Below are positions 26,213-34,800 of a stretch of 64,000 nucleotides of DNA, in pieces; within the stretch, counting starts at the first letter, position 1, and each line of letters starts with the position of its first letter. Location of the stretch: the NCBI GenBank assembly GCA_949300425.1, contig CASGED010000039.1:49261-113260 (forward strand), read 5' to 3'. Below the pieces are notes generated by a model that was given only the letters and a program-made list of their open reading frames with translations, was not told the origin of the DNA and searched no databases. This DNA comes from an uncultured Bacteroides sp. (lineage in GTDB: Bacteria; Bacteroidota; Bacteroidia; Bacteroidales; Bacteroidaceae). The position numbers and the translations under genes were made by a program.

Positions 26213-26314
26213 TTACATCCCCGCCGCATTGGCGCCTATCGCGCCCGCGATGGCCGAAGCCACGGCGATGATCACCTTCAAGATGGTGTCCCAGACGGAT
26301 TTCTTGATTGCCAT
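26213..26314 (-). CDS. Smalltalk protein (33 residues)
   Basis: A 33-codon gene with a strong ribosome site (GGAGGTG, 7 bp before the ATG at 26314). The product has KKSVWDTILKVIIAVASAIA then GAIGANAAGM: a short charged start and one hydrophobic, Gly/Ala-rich helix. This matches the tiny Bacteroidales family named smalltalk protein, which usually accompanies HU-like proteins and an N-acetylmuramoyl-alanine amidase. Here the HU gene lies upstream but no amidase is present; a MITE-like repeat occupies the gap. Role unknown; membrane association or a holin-like role are guesses from the hydrophobic helix. Confidence 0.88.
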   Translation of the reverse strand: MAIKKSVWDTILKVIIAVASAIAGAIGANAAGM

Positions 26315-26334
26315 AATTCACACCTCCTTTCGTG

Positions 26335-26547
26335 TAAATGATAATTTATCGGGAGGAACCACAGATAACACAGATAGTACGGATTTACACGGATTTTAAG
26401 GTATCTGTCATGTCGAGCTTGTCGAGACACCTCACGTAGTGCATGAGGAGGTCTTACATGAGACCCTTCGACTACGCTCAGGGTGACAGATACATCTGTG
26501 CTCATCTCGTTTAATCCGTGTTCATCAGTGGTTTAAATTCCCATTTA
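26335..26547. mobile_element. MITE-like nested inverted repeat, copy 1
   Basis: Bounded by TAAATGATAATTTA (26335-26348) and TAAATTCCCATTTA (26534-26547), inverted with 2 mismatches. Inside is a second inverted layer (CGGATTTACACGGATT against AATCCGTGTTCATC) and a core palindrome of the type GTCATGTCGAGCTTGTCGAG ... CTACGCTCAGGGTGACAG. No coding capacity. The core belongs to a sequence type seen in many bacterial genomes. Confidence 0.7.
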
Positions 26548-26586
26548 ACAAATCGTAAATTGTAAATTGCTAAATTGTAAATGATT
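26548..26586. repeat. AT-rich AAATTGTAAATCGTAAAT-type repeat
   Basis: Iterated AAATCGTAAATTGTAAATTG-type units between the repeat element and the HU gene. Similar strings lie at 37270-37300, 40848-40870 and 47680-47712, always between genes. They are a known style of Bacteroides intergenic sequence and may mark old insertion sites. Confidence 0.5.
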
Positions 26587-27117
26587 TTACGTTAACGGAT
26601 CTTCCGTCACGCCGCCGTCCTCGCCGCCGGAAGCGTTTCCGCCATCCTCTTCCTCGTCCTCGGCGAGATCGTTGCCCTCGCCTTGCAGGTTGAGGCGTTT
26701 CAGTTGCGTCTCCAAGTCCACGAAGTCGATGCGGTCCTCGGCGCGGGTGGTGGCGGGGTCTAAGTTGGGACGGATGGCACTCGACGCCCGGAAGTTGATG
26801 CGCACGGCCTTGATGTTGTCCGCCACGCAATCCTTCTTTTTCTCCGTGCCGACGCTTTGCGCCGAGAGGCTGAACACACCGAAGCCGTCGATGTTGACGG
26901 AGTGGCCGTTGTAAAGCTCACGCCGCATTTCGGTCACGAAGTTGGTGAGCACGCTTTTGATGTCGCCTTTGGTCAGCGAACTGGCGTAAGCCATCTGTTC
27001 CGCCAGCGTGTCCAGCGTGGCCGATTTTCCCCACACGATGAGTTGGGGATAATACTTTCCCGAGCCGTCCTGCATCCGCGGGTTTGCCCGGAAAACCGGT
27101 TTGTAGGTTACTGACAT
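26587..27117 (-). CDS. HU-like DNA-binding protein with acidic tail
   Basis: 176-residue member of the HU-HIG type DNA-binding proteins. It has the HU-like core: ASSLTKGDIKSVLTNFVTEM near residues 45-65, then NGHSVNIDGFGVFSLSAQ, the loop region, and a basic stretch before FRASSAIRPNL. The last 35 residues are strongly acidic (for example LAEDEEEDGGNASGGEDGG), unlike ordinary HU. It is divergent from the VirE/DUF3987 gene and upstream of the smalltalk gene, the usual company of this family. A CACCTTTG box near 27204-27211 could be its promoter. It probably bends or coats DNA of the island; this is inference. Confidence 0.9.
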   Translation of the reverse strand: MSVTYKPVFRANPRMQDGSGKYYPQLIVWGKSATLDTLAEQMAYASSLTKGDIKSVLTNFVTEMRRELYNGHSVNIDGFGVFSLSAQSVGTEKKKDCVADNIKAVRINFRASSAIRPNLDPATTRAEDRIDFVDLETQLKRLNLQGEGNDLAEDEEEDGGNASGGEDGGVTEDPLT

Positions 27118-27490
27118 AATTAAAATGTTTTTTTAATGGTTGAAATGCGCCTATTTCTGGAAGGGCATATGCGCTTGGCCCTCGTGTCTACCGGTTGACA
27201 CTGCAAAGGTGGGGAAAACGAAACGGGGCGGATGCTTGCTGGTGCCCGTCGGAGGTTACTGTTCCGGACTTGTGCTTACGGATGCCTACAAATGCTTGCC
27301 GGTTCCTCTCCCGCCTGCTTTTTTAAGTAACATTAGGTTGCATGCAGTAATTTGGGCTAACTCGTTGTTCCCCTGTGTTATGCGTTCTTAATACTGCCGG
27401 AAAACGCCCAAAATCGTTTTCGGAAAAATTCCGTGCTTTGCGGCGTGCAAAAGCAATGGTGCCTTTGCCTAACTTTTTTATATCTGTTAT
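27118..27490. other. Divergent intergenic region between HU-like and VirE/DUF3987 genes
   Basis: 373 bp holding the leaders of both genes. No repeat or RNA was recognised. Short open frames here (for example 27140-27391) lack ribosome sites and protein character. Confidence 0.5.
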
Positions 27491-29884
27491 ATGGAAACTA
27501 AAACAACAACATCTGAATCCGCCTTCCGTTTCTCACGGTTCGGCAGCGTACGGAGCAAATGCGCCGTAGACACCACGTTGGCGCAATTCGTGGACGAAAT
27601 CCGCAGCGACGTCCATCGGGCGAAGGTGGAGGAGTACCGCCTTCTCAAAGCGCAGCCCGGGCACGAGGCCGAAGCCAAGCGTATCAAGGACAACCTGCCC
27701 TGCGTCACCCCTTCGGCTGTCTGCTTTGGCGGACATGCCGTCAGCGACCTGCGTACCTACAGCGGACTGTTGTGCATCGATTTGGACCACACCGACAGCC
27801 GCACGGACGACATCTGCCGGCTCGCCGCCGCCCTACCCTATGTCGCGGTGGTGTTCCGCAGCGTCAGCGGTTGCGGGGTCAAAATCTTTGTCCACATCCG
27901 TCCGGACGACCTCAGTGGCGGCTTCGCCCCGCTCTATGCCGCCGTGGGCAGTGCCGTCAGTCACGGCGTGGATCATCCTTACGACGAGAAATGCGGCATC
28001 TTGACGCAGCCCTGCTATTACTCTTGGGACCCGCAGGCTTATTACAACCCGCAGGCCGAAGCCTTCGCCCTGCCGTCCGTCCCGCCTGCCGCTTCCCCGG
28101 CTCCCGCTCCGCCAGCCGTTCCATCGCCTGCCGGAACCCCGGCTGCCGCCGTCTCGCACCCGACCTCCGCCGATCCCGGTTTTCTGCAGACCTTCCTCCT
28201 GCGTTTTGAGCAGGAATACCCTTTCCGTCCCGGCTCCCGCAACGACATCGCCTTGCGCTTGGGCAGGCAGGCCAGGGGTAAAGGATTTTCTATGCAGGAA
28301 CTCGAAAAAATCATTTTGGTCTACAGCAGCCGCCACGCCATGCCCGATTTCAACGAGCAAGATATCCGTGAGCGGGTAATATCTGGTTATCAGTATGTTA
28401 AGAAGAAACAGGCGGACGACCCCGCCGGCGATAGGGTCCATTTTGGGTCCAGGGTCCACTATGGACCCTCCACCGAGCGGGACACCTCGGCTGAGGAGGC
28501 CGAAATGTCCGAAAAAGATGACGAGCTCCGTGCCGCCGCGCCTTGCGTTCCCGAGGCGGTGTACGACTCCCTGCACCCGGTGTTGCAACACTGCACCGAG
28601 ACAGCCGTCCATCCCCGCGAGCGCGACATCCTGCTGTTGGGCAGCCTCACCTGCCTCAGTGCCCTGTTGCCGGGCGTCCGCTTCTTCTACCGCGACCGCT
28701 ACTACAGCCCCCAGCTCTACTTGGCCGTCGTGGCCCCCGCCGGGAGCGGGAAAGGTTCCTTGGGCTGTCTGGATGCCCTGCTGGAACCTACCGTGGAGCA
28801 CTACGAGCATTGCAACCGCGAACTGCGCCGCAAGTACGAGGACGACAAACTGGCCTGGGAAAACGAGCTGCGCCAAGCCCTGAAGGAGAAGCGCAAGCCC
28901 GACACCCGGCTACGTCCCGAACCGCCCGTATTCAACTACTTCCGCCTGCCAGCCACCACCAGCCGCAGCCGTCTCATCGAATCCTTGGCCGCCGCCCCGC
29001 GCACGGGTTGCATCCTTTTCTCCACCGAGATAGCCACGCTGAGTGCCGCCTTCGCGCAGGACTACGGCAACTTTGAGGACATCTTCCTCAAGGCTTATCA
29101 CCACGAAGAGGTGTCTTCCTCCTTCAAGATAGATGGGGAGCCGAAGCGGGCGCGCCGCCCTTGCCTGGCCGCCTGCCTGAGCGGCACGCCCGAACAGTTT
29201 GGAGGACTGTTTCGCACGCTGGAGGCGGGACTCTTCAGCCGCTTCACCTTCTATACCCGTGCGCAGGACATCGAGTGGGAGAATTGTGCCCCCGGCACGG
29301 CCAACGTGGACCGCGAACGCCGTTTCCGCCAGATAGGCGAAGACCTCTTCCGCTTGCACCAACGCCTGTTGGAAAGCCCCACCATCGTAGGCTTCACCCC
29401 CGCCCAATGGGAGGAACACACCCGCTACTTCAGCGACCAGATGCGCCGCCTGCAAGCCGAAGGGTGCGAAGCCGTGGGAGCCATCCTGGTGCGTTGCGGC
29501 TTGCAGGCCATGCGCATGGCTGCCGTGATGACCGCCCTGCGCAAGTGTGACGACTGGCCCGACGCCCGCGAGGTGACTTGCACGGACGATGATTTCCGTG
29601 CCGCCATGCAGATAGCCGCCATCACGTTGGAGCACAGCCTGCTGCTCAGTTCCTCCCTGCCCGGCAGCGAACACAGGTTGCAAGCCCTGCGCCGCCCCCG
29701 GTTGATGGAACAGGTGTTAAGTGAGATGCCTGAGAAATTCTCTTACACGGATTTCGTCGAGGTATCGGAAGCGAACAACGTTTCCAACACGACGGCCAAA
29801 CGTTGGCTACGCAACCTGCTGAAGAAGAAATTCATTGAAAAACAAGAAGATGGGTATGTAAAGGTGAAAAACCTCGCTCGGTGA
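27491..29884 (+). CDS. VirE N-domain/DUF3987 primase-helicase-like protein
   Basis: 797-residue protein of the BT4734-like/VirE plus DUF3987 family common in Bacteroidales mobile regions; probably a nucleic-acid-processing ATPase, function unproven. The N-terminal VirE-type domain (about 1-195) has NLPCVTPSAVCFGGH and SGLLCIDLDHTD. An Ala/Pro linker covers about 196-229 and a small helical domain about 230-305 (SRNDIALRLGRQARGKGFSM). A second linker (about 310-335) is encoded by one arm of a long inverted repeat. DUF3987 follows, with a P-loop-like APAGSGKG near residue 415 and a winged-helix end (TTAKRWLRNLLKKKFIEKQ). The gene is very GC-rich. The matching repeat arm begins directly after the TGA stop. 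Confidence 0.9.
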   Translation: METKTTTSESAFRFSRFGSVRSKCAVDTTLAQFVDEIRSDVHRAKVEEYRLLKAQPGHEAEAKRIKDNLPCVTPSAVCFGGHAVSDLRTYSGLLCIDLDHTDSRTDDICRLAAALPYVAVVFRSVSGCGVKIFVHIRPDDLSGGFAPLYAAVGSAVSHGVDHPYDEKCGILTQPCYYSWDPQAYYNPQAEAFALPSVPPAASPAPAPPAVPSPAGTPAAAVSHPTSADPGFLQTFLLRFEQEYPFRPGSRNDIALRLGRQARGKGFSMQELEKIILVYSSRHAMPDFNEQDIRERVISGYQYVKKKQADDPAGDRVHFGSRVHYGPSTERDTSAEEAEMSEKDDELRAAAPCVPEAVYDSLHPVLQHCTETAVHPRERDILLLGSLTCLSALLPGVRFFYRDRYYSPQLYLAVVAPAGSGKGSLGCLDALLEPTVEHYEHCNRELRRKYEDDKLAWENELRQALKEKRKPDTRLRPEPPVFNYFRLPATTSRSRLIESLAAAPRTGCILFSTEIATLSAAFAQDYGNFEDIFLKAYHHEEVSSSFKIDGEPKRARRPCLAACLSGTPEQFGGLFRTLEAGLFSRFTFYTRAQDIEWENCAPGTANVDRERRFRQIGEDLFRLHQRLLESPTIVGFTPAQWEEHTRYFSDQMRRLQAEGCEAVGAILVRCGLQAMRMAAVMTALRKCDDWPDAREVTCTDDDFRAAMQIAAITLEHSLLLSSSLPGSEHRLQALRRPRLMEQVLSEMPEKFSYTDFVEVSEANNVSNTTAKRWLRNLLKKKFIEKQEDGYVKVKNLAR
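28433..28479. repeat. Inverted repeat arm A, within the VirE/DUF3987 gene
   Basis: The first 37 bp (28433-28469) are the exact reverse complement of 29885-29921; with one mismatch the match extends to 47 bp. The arm contains three direct GGGTCCA units and one inverted TGGACCC, so it is itself a small iteron-like array. It is read in frame as RVHFGSRVHYGPSTER, between the helical domain and DUF3987. Confidence 0.92.
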
Positions 29885-29921
29885 AGGGTCCATAGTGGAC
29901 CCTGGACCCAAAATGGACCCT
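29875..29921. repeat. Inverted repeat arm B, at the end of the VirE/DUF3987 gene
   Basis: Partner of the arm at 28433-28479. The perfect 37 bp begin at the base after the TGA stop (29882-29884); the 10 further bases overlap the last codons and stop. The two arms enclose about 1.4 kb, exactly the DUF3987-coding part. Confidence 0.92.
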
Positions 29922-29979
29922 CGCGGCTTCTGACTTTTCAAACTTAAAAATAAAATGTATTTACAATTAATAAATTAAC

Positions 29980-30234
29980 ATGATGAACGAGACCACTAAA
30001 ATCTCCGTTGCCGAGCCGTCCTTCGAGCTTCGTGCATACTTGAAATCCGAGTTGGCACAGCGTTACAACCCGTGCCTGTCGCCCCGCGGCGCATTGCGTA
30101 AACTGAATGAATGGATCCGCCACAATCCGGAACTCTACCGCCGCCTCCACGAGGAAGGCCCTGAGGGCAGGCACGACGTTTCCTTCACGCTCCGCCAAGT
30201 CCGCCTGTTGGTGGAATACTTGGGCGAGCCTTAA
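29980..30234 (+). CDS. DUF4248 family protein
   Basis: 84-residue protein with FELRAYLKSELAQRYNPCLS and KLNEWIRHNPELYRRLHEEG, the features of DUF4248, a small Bacteroidales family usually encoded just after VirE/DUF3987 genes. No signal peptide. The start is ATG ATG at 29980, 95 bp after the preceding stop. A helical, possibly DNA-binding fold (YLKSELAQRYNP reads like a helix-turn-helix) is a guess. A strong inverted repeat follows the stop. Confidence 0.88.
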   Translation: MMNETTKISVAEPSFELRAYLKSELAQRYNPCLSPRGALRKLNEWIRHNPELYRRLHEEGPEGRHDVSFTLRQVRLLVEYLGEP

Positions 30235-30238
30235 AAAC

Positions 30239-30317
30239 AGCAGGCGGTGTTTCCCTTCGCCGGACGCGCAGTTTCCACCGGAAACAGGCGGTGTAAGGCG
30301 GAGAAACACCGCCTGCT
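30239..30317 (+). terminator. Hairpin after DUF4248 with repeated CAGGCGGTGT
   Basis: Perfect 15-bp arms AGCAGGCGGTGTTTC (30239-30253) and GAAACACCGCCTGCT (30303-30317). CAGGCGGTGT also occurs a third time in the loop, near 30285. It lies 5 bp after the stop; there is no U run, so termination is inferred from position. Confidence 0.6.
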
Positions 30318-30360
30318 CAAAGTGTCTCCGCCCAAACGTTGCATTCATCGGAATTTTGTG

Positions 30361-30368
30361 TACTTTTG
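30361..30368 (+). promoter_or_regulatory. Promoter-like box upstream of repeat copy 2
   Basis: TACTTTTG fits TAnnTTTG and points toward the EEP gene, 310 bp downstream across the repeat element. Confidence 0.3.
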
Positions 30369-30384
30369 TACGGTGTTTGAACTT

Positions 30385-30634
30385 TAAATGATAATTTATC
30401 TGTCTCAGGGAACGCAGACGACGCAGAATACACAGATTTACGCAGATTAATTTGGGGGTATCTGTCATGTCGAGCTTGTCGAGACATCTCACGTAACGCA
30501 GAGTTGAGCCTTATGTGAGACCCCTCGACTACGCTCGGGGTGACAGGCGAAGCCCCTTTTTAAAATCTGCGTTCATCCGTCCCATCTGCTTCATCTGCGT
30601 TCCATCGTAAACACACAGTTAAATTCCCATTTAT
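30385..30634. mobile_element. MITE-like nested inverted repeat, copy 2
   Basis: Same ends as copy 1 (TAAATGATAATTTA at 30385-30398, TAAATTCCCATTTA at 30621-30634) in the same orientation. The core again has GTCATGTCGAGCTTGTCGAG opposed to GACTACGCTCGGGGTGACAG, while the middle layer (ACGCAGACGACGCAG ... CTGCTTCATCTGCGT) differs from copy 1. Copies 1 and 2 bracket the HU/VirE/DUF4248 genes. Confidence 0.7.
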
Positions 30635-30678
30635 CGGATAACTAAATTGATTACTTAAAATACTTAATAGCTTCAGAA

Positions 30679-31707
30679 ATGATGAAACGAATGATTTTGG
30701 CAGCCTTGTTGCTGCTTTCAGCCTTGGCAGGCAAGGCGCAGGAGAAAGAGTTTACCGTGCTGCAATGGAACATCTGGCAGGAAGGAACCATGGTGCCCGG
30801 CGGTTACGAGGCCATCGTGAAGGAAATCGTGCGGCTGAAGCCGGACTTCGTGACTTTCAGCGAGGTGCGCAACTATCACCAGACCCGTTTTTGCGACCGC
30901 ATCGTGCAGTCGCTGAAGGAAGAGGGCGAGACTTATTATTCGTTCTACAGCTACGATTCGGGCCTACTGAGCCGGCATCCCATCACCGACTCGCTGACCG
31001 TATTCCCTGAGAAAGACGACCATGGCAGTATTTATAAAATGGTGAGCCACATCCACGGACACCGCGTGGCCGTCTATACCGCCCACCTGGATTACCTGAA
31101 CGACGCTTACTACAATGTGCGCGGTTACGACGGCTCCACGTGGGAGGAAATCCCCATCCCGCAGACTGTGCTGGAGGTGCTGAAGGTGAACGACGCTTCC
31201 TTGCGCGACGATGCCATCCGGGCTTTTATCGCCGAAGCCAAGAAGGATATTGCCGAGGGGACGATGGTAATCCTTGGCGGAGACTTCAACGAGCCTTCGC
31301 ATTTAGACTGGATTCGCGAGACAAAGGATTTGTATGACCATAACGGCCTGATTATTCCCTGGACGGTCCCCTTAATGTTGGACAATGCCGGCTTCGTCGA
31401 CGCCTACCGCACGCTCTATCCCGATGTCCTCAACTATCCCGGCTTCACTTTCCCCGCCGACAATCCGCTCATCCCGGTGGAGAAACTGACGTGGACGCCC
31501 AAGTCGGACGAACGCGACCGCATCGATTACGTGTTTTATTATCCCTATCCGGGACTTACGTTGAAGGACGCAGTCATATTCGGCCCCCAAGGAAGCATTG
31601 TCCGTAGCCAACGCGTAACAGAGGAAACGAAGGACTCCTTCCTGTTGCCGCTGGACGTGTGGCCGACGGATCATAAAGGAGTGCTGGTGACGTTCGGGAT
31701 GGAGTGA
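30679..31707 (+). CDS. Secreted endonuclease/exonuclease/phosphatase (EEP) family protein
   Basis: 342-residue EEP-superfamily phosphodiesterase with a signal peptide (MMKRMILAALLLLSALAGKA), so it acts in the periplasm or outside. Active-site motifs in order: LQWNIWQEG (metal Asn), FVTFSEVRN (metal Glu), YTAHLDYL (His), ILGGDFNEPS (Asp/Asn), DRIDYVFYY and the final WPTDHKGVL (Asp-His). The substrate could be nucleic acid, a sphingolipid or a phosphosugar; sequence alone does not decide. It has no operon partner: the DUF2723 gene downstream has its own promoter. Confidence 0.93.
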   Translation: MMKRMILAALLLLSALAGKAQEKEFTVLQWNIWQEGTMVPGGYEAIVKEIVRLKPDFVTFSEVRNYHQTRFCDRIVQSLKEEGETYYSFYSYDSGLLSRHPITDSLTVFPEKDDHGSIYKMVSHIHGHRVAVYTAHLDYLNDAYYNVRGYDGSTWEEIPIPQTVLEVLKVNDASLRDDAIRAFIAEAKKDIAEGTMVILGGDFNEPSHLDWIRETKDLYDHNGLIIPWTVPLMLDNAGFVDAYRTLYPDVLNYPGFTFPADNPLIPVEKLTWTPKSDERDRIDYVFYYPYPGLTLKDAVIFGPQGSIVRSQRVTEETKDSFLLPLDVWPTDHKGVLVTFGME

Positions 31708-31781
31708 GGCGTAAAACGGTGTGTTTCTTTTAACTTATCCTAATATTGGGATGCGGCGCTACGGAGTTCAAGCGAAATGTG

Positions 31782-31789
31782 TATCTTTG
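31782..31789 (+). promoter_or_regulatory. Promoter -7 box for the DUF2723 gene
   Basis: TATCTTTG, 58 bp upstream of the ATG at 31848. Confidence 0.6.
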
Positions 31790-31847
31790 CGCTTTGTTGC
31801 CCACGGGGCAGTGTTTTATAACGTTATATTTCACATTAAGAAAAAGA

Positions 31848-34800
31848 ATGAAACAGTACAAACTCGTAAACAACCTGACGGGTTGGATTACTTTCCTTAT
31901 CGCGGCCACGGTCTACCTGCTGACCATTGAGCCGACCGCCAGTTTCTGGGACTGCGGCGAATTTATCACGACCGGCTATAAACTGGAAGTAGGCCATCCG
32001 CCCGGAGCGCCTTTCTTCATGCTGATGGCCAACTTCTTCACCCAGTTGGGCGGAAGTCCCTCGGAAGCGGCACGCATGGTGAACTGCATGAGCGCGCTGA
32101 TGAGCGGGGCATGTATCTTGTTTTTGTTTTGGACCATCACGCACTTGGTGCGCAAGCTGGTCATCAAGGATGAAAACAACATCACCCGCGGGCAACTGAT
32201 TACGGTGATGGGCAGCGGACTGGTAGGCGCATTGGCTTATACGTTCAGCGACACGTTCTGGTTCTCGGCCGTGGAAGGCGAGGTATATGCTTTCTCGTCC
32301 TTGTTTACCGCCGTGGTGTTCTGGCTGATATTGAAGTGGGAAGACGTGGCGGACGAGCCTCATAGCGACCGTTGGCTCATCCTGATTGCCTACCTGACAG
32401 GGCTTTCCATCGGCGTACACTTGTTGAACCTGCTTTGCCTGCCGGCCATTGTGTTGGTTTACTATTATAAAAAGGTGCCCGATGCCAACGCGAAAGGTTC
32501 CATTTTGGCACTGATTGGCTCCATGGTATTGGTGGCCGTAGTGCTCTATGGCATCGTGCCGGGCATCGTGAAGGTGGGCGGATGGTTCGAGCTGCTGTTC
32601 GTCAACACGTTGAGCATGCCTTTCAATAGCGGAGTCATCGTTTATGTGGTGCTGTTGGCCGCCTGCCTCGTGTGGGGCGTGTACGAGAGCTATACGGAGC
32701 GCGACAAGCTGCGCATGGCTCTTTCCTTCGTGCTGACCATCGCCATGCTGGGCATTCCTTTCTACGGACATGGAGCCAGTTCGGTTGTCATCGGCCTGAT
32801 AGTCATCGCCCTGTTGTGGCTTTACTTGAACCCCAAGACGCAGGCGCGCATCAAGGAGAAATACCGCGTGAGCGCACGCACGCTGAACACCGCCCTGCTG
32901 TGTACCATGATGATGGTCATCGGTTATTCATCCTATGCCCTCATTGTCATCCGCTCGACGGCCAATACGCCGATGGACCAAAATTCACCGGAGGACATCT
33001 TCACGCTGGGCGAATACCTGGGCCGTGAGCAGTATGGCACGCGCCCCTTGTTCTATGGGCCGGCATATAGTTCGAAAGTGGCGTTGGACGTGAAAGACGG
33101 TTATTGCGAGCCTCGTATCGGTTATCAGGGCACGAAGTTTATCCGTAAGGAAAAGACCTCGCCCGATGAAAAAGACCAATACATCGAGATACCCGGCCGT
33201 TTTGAGTACGAGTATGCACAGAACATGTTGTTCCCCCGCATGTACAGCAGCGCTCACACGCAACAGTATTTGGCTTGGCAGGACATCAAAGGGCATGACG
33301 TGCCCTACGACCAGTGCGGGGAGATGGTGATGGTGAACATGCCCACGCAATGGGAGAACATCAAGTTCTTCTTCTCCTACCAGTTGAACTGGATGTACTG
33401 GCGTTACTTCATGTGGAACTTCGCCGGCCGTCAGAATGACCTGCAAGGATTCGGGGAGATAGAACATGGCAACTGGATAACGGGTATCTCCTTTATAGAC
33501 AACTGGCTGATAGGCGACCAGACGCTGGTGCCCACAGAGTTGAAAGAGAATAAGGGACATAACGTGTACTATTGCCTGCCGTTGCTGCTGGGCATCATCG
33601 GCCTGTTGTGGCAAGCCTACCGGGGGCAGAAAGGCATCCAGCAATTCTGGATTGTGTTCTTCCTGTTCTTCATGACGGGTATCGCCATCGTGCTCTACCT
33701 GAACCAGACGCCCAGCCAGCCGCGTGAACGTGATTATGCGTATGCGGGTTCGTTCTACGCCTTTGCTATCTGGATTGGTATGGGCGTAGCGGGATTGATA
33801 CGGTTATTGCAACACTACGCCAAGATGAAGGAACTGCCCGCGGCGGCTCTTGTTTCTATAGTCTGTCTGTTCGTGCCGATACAGATGGCCAGTCAGACGT
33901 GGGACGACCACGACCGCAGCGGACGCTATATGTGCCGCGACTTCGGGCAGAACTATCTGATGTCGCTACAGGAAACGGGAAATCCCATCATCTATACCAA
34001 CGGGGACAACGATACGTTCCCCTTGTGGTACAATCAGGAGACGGAGGAATTCCGCACCGATGCCCGCACATGCAACCTGAGCTACCTGCAGACGGACTGG
34101 TATATCGACCAGATGAAGCGTCCGGCCTACGACTCGCCTTCATTGCCCATCACGTGGGATCGTTCGGAGTATGTGGAAGGGACGAATGAATACGTGCCCG
34201 TGCAGCCGGAGTTCAAGAAGAGCATCGACGCCCTCTATGCCCAGGCGGAGAAAGAAGCCCTCACCGGCAATCCGGAAGCCCGAATCAACGTGCAGAAGGA
34301 ATTTGGCGAGAATCCGTACGAGCTGAAGAACATCCTGAAGTATTGGGTGCGGGGCAAGAATCCGGACTTGCGCGTCATTCCTACGGACAGCATTGTGATA
34401 AAGGTGGATAAAGAAGCGGTACGGCGTAGTGGAATGCTGATACCCGGCGACACAATACCCGACTACATGCACATCTCGCTGAAGGGCAAACGCGCCCTCT
34501 ACAAGAGCGAATTGATGATGCTGGAGATGCTGGCGGAATCCAATTGGGAACGTCCTCTTTATATCGCCGTCAGCGTAGGGCAGGAGAACCAACTGGGCAT
34601 GTCCAACCACTTCATACAGGAGGGTCTGGCTTACCGCTTCACGCCGTTCGACACGAACAAGACAGGTGTCCGGATAGACAGCGAAAAGATGTACGATAAC
34701 CTGATGAACAAGTTCAAGTTCGGCGGCATCGACGAGCCGGGCATCTACATTGACGAGAACGCCATGCGCATGTGCTACTCGCATCGCCGTATCTTCTCCC

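Noticed and set aside
27140-27391. 83-codon frame in the HU/VirE divergent region
   Set aside because: No ribosome site, and it would overlap the likely HU leader and promoter.
27833-28876. 347-codon minus-strand open frame opposite the VirE/DUF3987 gene
   Set aside because: GC-rich shadow of a well-recognised coding strand; no ribosome site and low-complexity composition.
30385-30634. Candidate small RNA in the 30.4-30.6 kb palindrome
   Set aside because: The palindrome recurs at 26.3 kb and its core resembles a widely spread bacterial repeat, so repeat origin explains it better.
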